This document shows positions 55,532 to 62,971 of a stretch of DNA of 64,000 nt, piece after piece (the stretch's first letter is position 1; each line of letters starts with the position of its first letter). Location: assembly GCA_944392815.1 (NCBI GenBank), contig CALXXY010000002.1, positions 62,001 to 126,000 on the forward strand. Reading direction: 5' to 3'. The DNA is from an uncultured Alphaproteobacteria bacterium (GTDB lineage Bacteria; Pseudomonadota; Alphaproteobacteria; Rs-D84). A program made the position numbers and the translations under genes. A model generated the notes under the pieces. The model saw only the letters and a list, made by a program, of their open reading frames with translations, was not told the DNA's origin and ran no database searches.

Positions 55532-56815
55532 ATGCCATCTGAAAACAGACCACTTGCAGATTTAATGCGCCCCGCGACAATTGATGATATTGTTGGGCAA
55601 CCGCAATTATTGGGCGAAAATGGACTGGTTCGTCGTATGGTTGACAATCATAAATTATCAAATTTAATCCTGTGGGGGCCGCCGGGGTGTGGAAAAACGA
55701 CAATCGCGCGCGCATTGGCCAAATCTGTTGATATGGATTTTGTTCCGATGTCGGCGGTATTTTCCGGCACCGCGGATATTAAAAAAGCGATGGAGGCCGC
55801 CCGCATGAACCGCGAAATCGGTCGCGGCACTTTGCTGTTTATTGATGAAATTCATCGTTTTAATAAAACGCAACAGGACACCCTGTTGCCATATTTAGAA
55901 GATGGCACCGTTGTATTCATGGGCGCGACAACTGAAAACCCCAGTTTTAATTTAAACAACGCGTTGTTATCACGTTGTCACGTGGGTGTATTGCAACCAT
56001 TATCCACCACAGATTTAATGACGCTGATAACCCGTGCCGAAGAATTTTTGGGCAAAAAATTGCCCCTGGACGACGCGGCCCGTCTGCACCTGGCCCAGAT
56101 GTCGGACGGTGACGCACGATTTTTGCTGAACACAATTGAATACCTGTCGAACGCAAATTTTAAAAAGAAATTAACCCCGGACGCCCTGGACGCAGCGATT
56201 CAAAAACGTGCGCCATTATCGGACAAATCCGGTGACGAACATTATAATTTGATATCGGCGGTACACAAATCTTTGCGCGCCAGTGACACAGACGCCGCCC
56301 TGTATTGGACCGCCCGCATGATGACCTCGGGCCAGGATCCCATGTATCTGTTTCGACGTCTGACCCGATTCGCAATGGAAGATATCGGCCTGGCCGACCC
56401 AAACGCCATGCAAATTGCATTATCCGCATGGCAGGTATACGAACGCATGGGCAGCCCCGAAGGCGACCTGGCATTAACCGAATTGGTTATATATCTGGGC
56501 ACAGCCCCAAAAAGCACGGCAAATTATCGCGCCCAAACGGCCGCATATCGCACCGCCCGCGAAACAGGCAGTTTAATGCCCCCAAAAAACATATTAAACG
56601 CCCCCACCCGCATGATGCGCGAAATGGGATACGGCGCGGGCTATGTATACGAACCCGATACCAAATCCGGATTTTCTGGTCAAAATTGTTTCCCAGAATC
56701 CATGCAACGCCAAAAATTCTACTATCCAATTGAACGTGGATTTGAACGCGAAATTAAAAAGCGTTTGGAATATTGGGACACACTGCGCGAAAAAATAAAC
56801 AGCGGTAAAAACTAA
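55532..56815 (+). CDS. rarA: Replication-associated recombination protein RarA (MgsA)
   Basis: AAA+ ATPase acting at stalled forks. Walker A GPPGCGKTT, Walker B LLFIDEIHRF, sensor GATTENPSFNLNNALLSR, and the C-terminal tetramerisation domain with DEHYNLISAVHKSLR and DPMYLFRRLTRFAMEDIGLA. 427 aa, typical. Convergent with fabD, sharing 4 bp at the stops. Confidence 0.96.
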   Translation: MPSENRPLADLMRPATIDDIVGQPQLLGENGLVRRMVDNHKLSNLILWGPPGCGKTTIARALAKSVDMDFVPMSAVFSGTADIKKAMEAARMNREIGRGTLLFIDEIHRFNKTQQDTLLPYLEDGTVVFMGATTENPSFNLNNALLSRCHVGVLQPLSTTDLMTLITRAEEFLGKKLPLDDAARLHLAQMSDGDARFLLNTIEYLSNANFKKKLTPDALDAAIQKRAPLSDKSGDEHYNLISAVHKSLRASDTDAALYWTARMMTSGQDPMYLFRRLTRFAMEDIGLADPNAMQIALSAWQVYERMGSPEGDLALTELVIYLGTAPKSTANYRAQTAAYRTARETGSLMPPKNILNAPTRMMREMGYGAGYVYEPDTKSGFSGQNCFPESMQRQKFYYPIERGFEREIKKRLEYWDTLREKINSGKN

Positions 56816-57777
56816 CGCGACATAGACGCGGTCAATTTTTCGATCACTGCGCGCACATTTTTCAACGTATCTGTATGGTGCGCATTACACCCAACATTTG
56901 CACGCCGCACCAGTCCCGTCAACGTTTTCCCCGGTCCCAATTCATACACAGACGTAATATTATACACCGGAAATTTTTCCATTATATCCAACCACCGCAC
57001 ACCATGCGTCATTTGATCAGACAAAGAATCTTTGACGTCCTGGGGATTTGACATAACATTTGCCGTTTGATTTGAAAACCAGTTTGTTTTTGGTGGCTGG
57101 ACATCGATTGTTTCCAACCGTTTACGCAACAAAAATTCAGCATTTTCCATCAACGCACAATGCGCCGGCACCGCAACATTTAACCGTTTGGCCAAACGCG
57201 CGCCATGATTTTGTGCGCGCGCAATCACCGCGTCCAGCGCAGCATTTTGCCCACTGATAATAAATTGATCACGCGCATTATGATTGGAAATTGCCGCATA
57301 TCCGCGCCCATTGGCCGCCATTAAACATGCCTCTACTGCTTCTTTGTCCAAACCGACAATGCACGCCATACCCCCGCCCATTTTATCGGCCATGGACATA
57401 TACGTCGACCGCGCAGACAACAACCGCACAGCGTCCCCCATGGTCAAACTGCCCGCACAATGCAACGCAGAATATTGTCCCATCGAATGCCCCACAATGG
57501 CATAACCAATGTTATACAGCGGCCGCCCAAATTCCTGTTCCAAAATTTTGGCAATCGATACAGAATGCGCAAATGTCCCCAACGACGTCAATTCAGGTTT
57601 ATTCAACACGTCCACCGGCCCATTGAAACATGCGTCCGCCACATTTTTGTGCGAAATATCCGCCACCTGTTCAAACGTGTGACGCACAACGGCATATTCA
57701 TCAAACAAATCACGCGCCATGCCAACATATTGCGAGCCCTGGCCCGGAAAAACAAAAGCAATTTTTTCATTCATCAT
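56812..57777 (-). CDS. fabD: Malonyl-CoA:acyl carrier protein transacylase
   Basis: Moves malonyl from CoA to ACP for fatty-acid synthesis. FVFPGQGSQYVGMARDLFDE near the N-terminus, active-site Ser in VGHSMGQYSALHCAGSL, and catalytic His in LNVAVPAHCALM. 321 aa, typical. Start at ATGATG 57777/57774; a TTG at 57783 is also in frame, and no clear ribosome-binding site is seen. Not in a fab cluster here. Confidence 0.95.
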   Translation of the reverse strand: MMNEKIAFVFPGQGSQYVGMARDLFDEYAVVRHTFEQVADISHKNVADACFNGPVDVLNKPELTSLGTFAHSVSIAKILEQEFGRPLYNIGYAIVGHSMGQYSALHCAGSLTMGDAVRLLSARSTYMSMADKMGGGMACIVGLDKEAVEACLMAANGRGYAAISNHNARDQFIISGQNAALDAVIARAQNHGARLAKRLNVAVPAHCALMENAEFLLRKRLETIDVQPPKTNWFSNQTANVMSNPQDVKDSLSDQMTHGVRWLDIMEKFPVYNITSVYELGPGKTLTGLVRRANVGCNAHHTDTLKNVRAVIEKLTASMSR

Positions 57778-57828
57778 ACGCAAATTATTGCACTAATATA
57801 TAAAATGTCAACAGATTGTCCCAAAATA

Positions 57829-57850
57829 AAATCCCGCAATTGCGGGATTT
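57829..57850 (-). terminator. Terminator after the 57859 outer-membrane gene
   Basis: Perfect palindrome AAATCCCGCAATTGCGGGATTT (two 11-nt halves) followed by TATTTT on the minus strand. Confidence 0.7.
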
Positions 57851-57858
57851 ATGAAACA

Positions 57859-58584
57859 TTAAAACAGAATATTTACGTCCAATCCGACCTGTAAATCCCT
57901 GGATTCAAATTCATAATCCAAATGTGCGCCGTATTGAGTGCGCCCATATTGACGAACGATTTTACCGCCCAACCATTCCTGGTTATAATGGGAATCGGTC
58001 GCCTTGCGCAAAGTAAACTGCGCCCCCAAACGCCAATCAGGCGCTATGCGAAAATATGCCTCGGGTTTAAAATCGATATACGCCATACCGCGATCATCAT
58101 CAAAAATCCAACTGGATTTGATTGTTGCGGCCAATGTGACACCGGCCCATTGACGCCCGAACCGATACCCAGCATAATATGTCGAATCCGCATAATCAGG
58201 CGTACGCACACGTGACGAGCCGCCAAATTTTAATCCGAACAACACATCAGATATTATATGTGCGCTGTTGCTGGCGGCGGTACCAACACGATAAACACCG
58301 CCCAAATCCACGGCGCCGAATCCGTCCTCGCCCCCGTTAAAATCCTGTTGCAGATTGAAATTAATACCAACAGACAATCTGTCGTTAATACCATATGATA
58401 TGGTTTCTTCCAACCGTAAAATATTATCCCAATACGTCAACGCCGTTTCAGACAAAACATCATTTGTTTTTAACATGAACAACGGATCAGACGTATCAAA
58501 ATCCAACCCATTGGCACGTGCATTTGACATCATCGGCACGAACCCAATAAATCCAGCAAATAAACAAATTAAAAATTTACGCAT
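57859..58584 (-). CDS. Outer-membrane beta-barrel protein, 241 aa
   Basis: The start at 58584 has GGGGAGAGA upstream and gives the signal peptide MRKFLICLFAGFIGFVPMMS...ARA. The mature part is rich in alternating strands with aromatic ends: LTYWDNILRLEETISYGIND, VDLGGVYRVGTAA, YYAGYRFGRQWAGVTLAATI, ending GLDVNILF. It shares the strand motif E-x-x-SYGI-(N/T)-DRL with the adjacent 58669 protein. Unknown cargo or role. It lies 84 nt downstream of that gene, with a hairpin between. Confidence 0.8.
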   Translation of the reverse strand: MRKFLICLFAGFIGFVPMMSNARANGLDFDTSDPLFMLKTNDVLSETALTYWDNILRLEETISYGINDRLSVGINFNLQQDFNGGEDGFGAVDLGGVYRVGTAASNSAHIISDVLFGLKFGGSSRVRTPDYADSTYYAGYRFGRQWAGVTLAATIKSSWIFDDDRGMAYIDFKPEAYFRIAPDWRLGAQFTLRKATDSHYNQEWLGGKIVRQYGRTQYGAHLDYEFESRDLQVGLDVNILF

Positions 58585-58616
58585 TCTCTCCCCCTGGTTA
58601 TAAAACAACAGATAAA

Positions 58617-58648
58617 TCCGGGTTCTGTGAAATCCCCAGAACCCGAAT
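58617..58648 (-). terminator. Hairpin between the two outer-membrane genes
   Basis: 9-bp stem CGGGTTCTG / CAGAACCCG with a 9-nt loop; only a weak T tract follows, so it may attenuate or protect mRNA rather than stop transcription. Confidence 0.5.
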
Positions 58649-58668
58649 TACCATTCACACGCACCGCA

Positions 58669-59871
58669 TCAGAACATAAATATCGCCTGCAGGCCGACAG
58701 ATGCCTCGGAATATCCGTCTATATTGGCGGTACCCATTTTACGGAACACGCCATCTTTTGCGTCCGTCTGCCAGAATGACAAATCTTTGCCATCGGCAGA
58801 ATCCCACAACGCGATTTTCCCGTACAGATTTAACGCGAACCAATCATTGGGCTGCCAACCGATGGCCGCCTTTAAACTGGCCTGATTGTGCCAATCATAA
58901 TTACCAAACACCAATTCTCCGTTTAATGTCCAATCTTCGTCCAGGACGCTGAACGCACCGATACCGCCCTCGAGATAAAATACATTGGACGCGTCGGTAT
59001 TATACGCCAAAAAGAACGTAGCATCTCTGCCATCGGCCATTTTACCGTTCACACCATTGCCATATGCACTGCCATCAAAATCCAAATACCAACCACGCAC
59101 CAACCCATAAATGGTCGTAGAACTGATTTTATATCCACCCTTTAAATCCAAAACGAAATTATTGGAAATATCCTGCTGATATTGATAATAGGCAGACAAT
59201 GTCGCAATCCATTTTTCTGTATCAGCAAAACGCCATTGCAGCCCCAACCCCAACAAATTCAAACCATTATCGTCCATGGAATCATCGGGCGTTTCCGGCA
59301 AAGACCAATCAAATTCATAATTCGACATATCAAACCGCGCCATGGCCAACACAGCCAACCTGTCGGTAATACCATAACTGAAATCTTCCTTGATAGAAAA
59401 CTGACTGGCATTCCACGAACCATTTGGGTCAGACCCCGCTTCTAAATACGTCAACGCCATATCATATGAATTCATATTATATGACAAATCCGTCACAGAC
59501 CCAAATTTTCCCTTGGTCGGTTGGAAAAACGGGTGCGCCAGATAGTATTTGCGTTTTAATTCAGTGCGATATGTTTCCGCCCGCGTGGTACGCACATTTG
59601 CCGTTGACGTACCGCCAGCATACTGTTTATACAACGCACTGCGATTTGCGGGCTGGGTATAATAAATATTTTTTGCATCAGCCGCATCATATGTTTTCTG
59701 CGAAGTGCGCGTAGAATATTTTTCATAATTAACCTGGGTACGTTCACGCACAGCCGGCGCGCCGGTTAAATCCGCACTGGACGCCGCCCGCCCAAAATTA
59801 GTTTCCGCCAACGCCGGCATTACCCCAACCAGCGCCGCAACCACACCAATAACAGACAAATGTTTTTTCAT
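58669..59871 (-). CDS. Outer-membrane beta-barrel protein, 400 aa
   Basis: Signal peptide MKKHLSVIGVVAALVGVMPALA, then about 110 residues of polar Ala/Thr/Tyr-rich sequence (NVRTTRAETYRTELKRKYYL), then a barrel of about 270 residues: FGSVTDLSYNMNSYDMALTY, FSIKEDFSYGITDRLAVLAM, LKGGYKISSTTIYGLVRGWY, YLEGGIGAFSVLDEDWTLNG, ending LQAIFMF. GGAGAAATTTGTT-ATG gives a ribosome-binding site. Related to the downstream 57859 barrel through the SYGI(N/T)DRL motif. Function unknown. Confidence 0.8.
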   Translation of the reverse strand: MKKHLSVIGVVAALVGVMPALAETNFGRAASSADLTGAPAVRERTQVNYEKYSTRTSQKTYDAADAKNIYYTQPANRSALYKQYAGGTSTANVRTTRAETYRTELKRKYYLAHPFFQPTKGKFGSVTDLSYNMNSYDMALTYLEAGSDPNGSWNASQFSIKEDFSYGITDRLAVLAMARFDMSNYEFDWSLPETPDDSMDDNGLNLLGLGLQWRFADTEKWIATLSAYYQYQQDISNNFVLDLKGGYKISSTTIYGLVRGWYLDFDGSAYGNGVNGKMADGRDATFFLAYNTDASNVFYLEGGIGAFSVLDEDWTLNGELVFGNYDWHNQASLKAAIGWQPNDWFALNLYGKIALWDSADGKDLSFWQTDAKDGVFRKMGTANIDGYSEASVGLQAIFMF

Positions 59872-59895
59872 AACAAATTTCTCCTTTTGGATAAA

Positions 59896-59909
59896 ATTAT
59901 ACCATAAAA
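59896..59909 (-). promoter_or_regulatory. Extended -10 promoter of the outer-membrane gene pair
   Basis: The minus strand reads TTTTATGGTATAAT; predicted leader about 18 nt. Confidence 0.55.
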
Positions 59910-59945
59910 ATCCCCCACAAAAAAGTATTAAAACATCAAAAAGCA

Positions 59946-59969
59946 GAAATCCGCCATATGGCGGATTTC
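59946..59969 (-). terminator. Terminator after ftsK
   Basis: Perfect 24-nt palindrome, halves GAAATCCGCCAT / ATGGCGGATTTC, followed by CTGCTTTTTG on the minus strand. Confidence 0.7.
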
Positions 59970-62216
59970 CTATAATATATGCCGTTTATTATTTGCGTCT
60001 GGGGGACTGACGATGCCTTCGGCCTCCATACGTTCCATAAACCCGGCGGCCTTGTTATATCCCACACCCAAACGACGCTGAATATATGAAATGGTGGGCT
60101 TTTTATCACGAATAACAACCTCTTTGGCCTGGGTATACAAATCAGCATCCTTGTCGGCCTTGGTCGCCACCGCCCCCGGCAATCCAGGTATTCCGTCCCC
60201 ACCACCATCGGTCACACCATCGGCGTATTCAGGTTCACCCTGGGACCGCAGGAAATCCCCAACACGTTTTAATTCCTCATCAGAAATATACGCCCCATGT
60301 ATACGCACGGCTTTGTGGCCACCTTCGCTGAATAACATGTCGCCACATTTTAACAATTGTTCAGCACCCTTTTCACCCAACGATGTCATAGAATCAGTAA
60401 TACTGCGCGCCTGGAACGATACACGGGTCGGGAAATTCGCCTTGATAACGCCGGTAATCACGGTCGCGTCCGGACGCTGGGTCGCCATTATCAAATGTAT
60501 ACCGGCGGCACGTGCCTTTTGCGCGATACGTTGAATATATGCCTCGACCTCTTTCTTGGCAACATTCATTAAATCGGCAACCTCGTCTATGATGATGACG
60601 ATATACGGCATATCAGACAAATCAACTTCCTGGGTTTCAAATAACAATTCCCCGGTTTCTTCGTCTGTACCGACGGCCACCTGTTCTGTTAATTTTTCCC
60701 CATTGGCGCGTTTTTGCGCCGCAATTTCATTGTACGTTTCGATATTGCGCGCCTGCAATTTCTGCAATTGCTTGTACCGATTTTCCATTTCGTTCACAGC
60801 CCATTTCAACGCCGCCACCGCAGCATTCGGATCCAATTTCACAATCGGCGTAATTAAATGCGGAATATCGTCCCAGAATCCAAAATCAACCCCCTTGGGG
60901 TCAATGATTATCAATTTACATTTATCAGGCGTAAAATGATACACAATGGACGTAATAATTGTCTGAACAAACACAGATTTCCCAGAACCTGTACGCCCTG
61001 CAATCAACATGTGCGGCATTTTTGCCAAATCATAATACATGGAATCGCCGCCGATGTTCACACCCAACGCCAATGGGATTTTATAACTGGAATGAACAAA
61101 CGTATCATTTTCCATCAGCGTTCTGAACCGCACAGTTTGCGGTTTTAAATTCACCATTTCAACGCCAATCAATTGAGTGCTGGGGATAACCGAAATACGA
61201 ATTTTTTCAGTGGCCATCGCGCGCGTCATGTCATCGACCGTCTTGTTCACGTCGGCCATGCGCACACCGCTGTCCGGCAAAAATTCATACAGCGTCACAA
61301 TGGGCCCGGGTCGAATTCCAACAACTTTGCCCTGGACATTATATTCGGCAAAATGCAATTCCATCGCGGCCGCATTGCGCTTTAATTCAGGTGTCACCAC
61401 ATTTTTACCAAAATGCGAATATTCCAAAAATGCAGGATCCGGCAATTCATATTCATGCACACTGTCCGCCCCGGTGCGGCGCACCGCATGTGCCCCACGC
61501 ACAGCGCGCCGTGCGCCCCGCGTGCGACGTGCGGGCTTTTCATTAACTTCCTCTGATTCTTCATCGGGCTCGGAATCCTCGTATTCTTCTTCGTCCGATT
61601 CGGAATCAATTTCCCCGCGCGGCACACTGGTCAAATGGAACACAGACAACAACCACCGCACACCCCGCCAACACATGCGCCCTGCACTGACAACGTGCAC
61701 CCATTTAATATGCAACAACACCGACGCCAGCAATACAAACACCAACAACGCGGCCACACCAATCGCCACGCCCCACGCGCCAAATATTCCACCAATATCA
61801 TTGGCAACTATTGCCCCAAACATACCGCCAAACGTGCCGCCCGGCGCAACCAGTCCCAACCCAGCTGCCCCCGCACACATCGCGACAAAGAAACGCAGAA
61901 AATTATATTCAGGCGCACCATCATCACCCCAGTTCGCCAACCACGCCAACCCCCAACGCGCCACACACAAAAACACAAACGCCGCTGGAATAAATCCAAT
62001 ACCATAGCGAATAAATCCGACAATTTGCCCAACAAACGATTGTTCACCAAACGTACTGGCGGCGGCAAATCCGTCCAGATACGGATTGTAAAACATCATC
62101 GCCACCAATGCGAACAACCCCAGCGCCAACAACAGTCCGCCTGCGATTCGCCGAATTAAACCCTTTAACGCCACAGAAATACTTTCTGGGAAAAAATTAT
62201 TTGATGTCTTTGCCAT
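59970..62216 (-). CDS. ftsK: DNA translocase FtsK
   Basis: Septal DNA pump coordinating chromosome segregation with division. Four membrane helices in the first 190 residues, an acidic linker (ESDEEEYEDSEPDEESEEVN) and basic Arg patch, then the RecA-like motor: Walker A IAGRTGSGKSVF, KCKLIIIDPKGVDF, Walker B YIVIIIDEVADLM, ATQRPDATVITGVIKANFPT. The C-terminal winged-helix gamma domain has KPTISYIQRRLGVGYNKAAG. 748 aa from ATG 62216, which the promoter position favours over ATG 62225. The linker is short compared with E. coli. Confidence 0.95.
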   Translation of the reverse strand: MAKTSNNFFPESISVALKGLIRRIAGGLLLALGLFALVAMMFYNPYLDGFAAASTFGEQSFVGQIVGFIRYGIGFIPAAFVFLCVARWGLAWLANWGDDGAPEYNFLRFFVAMCAGAAGLGLVAPGGTFGGMFGAIVANDIGGIFGAWGVAIGVAALLVFVLLASVLLHIKWVHVVSAGRMCWRGVRWLLSVFHLTSVPRGEIDSESDEEEYEDSEPDEESEEVNEKPARRTRGARRAVRGAHAVRRTGADSVHEYELPDPAFLEYSHFGKNVVTPELKRNAAAMELHFAEYNVQGKVVGIRPGPIVTLYEFLPDSGVRMADVNKTVDDMTRAMATEKIRISVIPSTQLIGVEMVNLKPQTVRFRTLMENDTFVHSSYKIPLALGVNIGGDSMYYDLAKMPHMLIAGRTGSGKSVFVQTIITSIVYHFTPDKCKLIIIDPKGVDFGFWDDIPHLITPIVKLDPNAAVAALKWAVNEMENRYKQLQKLQARNIETYNEIAAQKRANGEKLTEQVAVGTDEETGELLFETQEVDLSDMPYIVIIIDEVADLMNVAKKEVEAYIQRIAQKARAAGIHLIMATQRPDATVITGVIKANFPTRVSFQARSITDSMTSLGEKGAEQLLKCGDMLFSEGGHKAVRIHGAYISDEELKRVGDFLRSQGEPEYADGVTDGGGDGIPGLPGAVATKADKDADLYTQAKEVVIRDKKPTISYIQRRLGVGYNKAAGFMERMEAEGIVSPPDANNKRHIL

Positions 62217-62223
62217 GCCATGC

Positions 62224-62237
62224 ATTGTACCACAAAA
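62224..62237 (-). promoter_or_regulatory. Extended -10 promoter of ftsK
   Basis: The minus strand reads TTTTGTGGTACAAT; it overlaps the first in-frame ATG, so translation likely begins at ATG 62216 on a leaderless transcript. Confidence 0.45.
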
Positions 62238-62249
62238 AACATAAAAATG

Positions 62250-62951
62250 TTAGTGCTGTGCAACATCGCCGCCATAGTTTTTCAACCACGCTTTGACCAA
62301 ATCAGCCGCCACCATACCAATAAACGCCCCCAATATAACATCAGACGGCCAATGCGCACCAACCGATATCCGCGACAGCCCAATAATTATGGCCAACGAC
62401 CATGTAAACCATTTAATTTTTGGCGCCAACAATCCCAACATAACCAGTCCCGCAAATGACGCAAACGTATGACCCGATGGCATGGAATTAAACGCCCAAT
62501 CGGTTGAAAACGGAACAAATCCAGTTTTATCCAACGCCTCGAAAAACACGGGGCGCATACGCCCAATAACAATTTTTAATATTTTGCCAACCACACTGGC
62601 AACAAACACAGAACATAACACATAAAACGCATAACTGTTGCGTGTCTTTGCAACGAAATCATTGCAAAACGCCATAAAGCTGGGCTTATTTTGTGCATTT
62701 CTGTACCGCACCCCAGAATTGTAAATTTTTTTCAGATAAAACACCAACAACACAACCGCAGATACAATCAGCCAAATTTTCGCATCAAAAATTTTGTCGA
62801 ACAAATGCCACAACCAACAGTCCCCACCGCGCATAAATAAATACAGCGGTTTATCGAACCAAAAAATTCCCATAAACACCAACACCGCCGTCACAGCCGC
62901 GGCAATACCCAACAAACGCCATTTGATTTTATTATTGGTTGTTAAAAACAT
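62250..62951 (-). CDS. PAP2-family membrane phosphatase
   Basis: Integral membrane acid phosphatase. The three PAP2 motifs are intact: KX6RP in KIVIGRMRP, PSGH in NSMPSGHTFASF, and SRX5HX3D in SRISVGAHWPSD. About six hydrophobic segments. 233 aa. GGGGGAATC-ATG gives the ribosome-binding site. Possible substrates are phosphatidylglycerol phosphate, undecaprenyl pyrophosphate or lipid A phosphate; the sequence does not decide. Confidence 0.88.
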   Translation of the reverse strand: MFLTTNNKIKWRLLGIAAAVTAVLVFMGIFWFDKPLYLFMRGGDCWLWHLFDKIFDAKIWLIVSAVVLLVFYLKKIYNSGVRYRNAQNKPSFMAFCNDFVAKTRNSYAFYVLCSVFVASVVGKILKIVIGRMRPVFFEALDKTGFVPFSTDWAFNSMPSGHTFASFAGLVMLGLLAPKIKWFTWSLAIIIGLSRISVGAHWPSDVILGAFIGMVAADLVKAWLKNYGGDVAQH

Positions 62952-62971
62952 GATTCCCCCATACGCATTAA

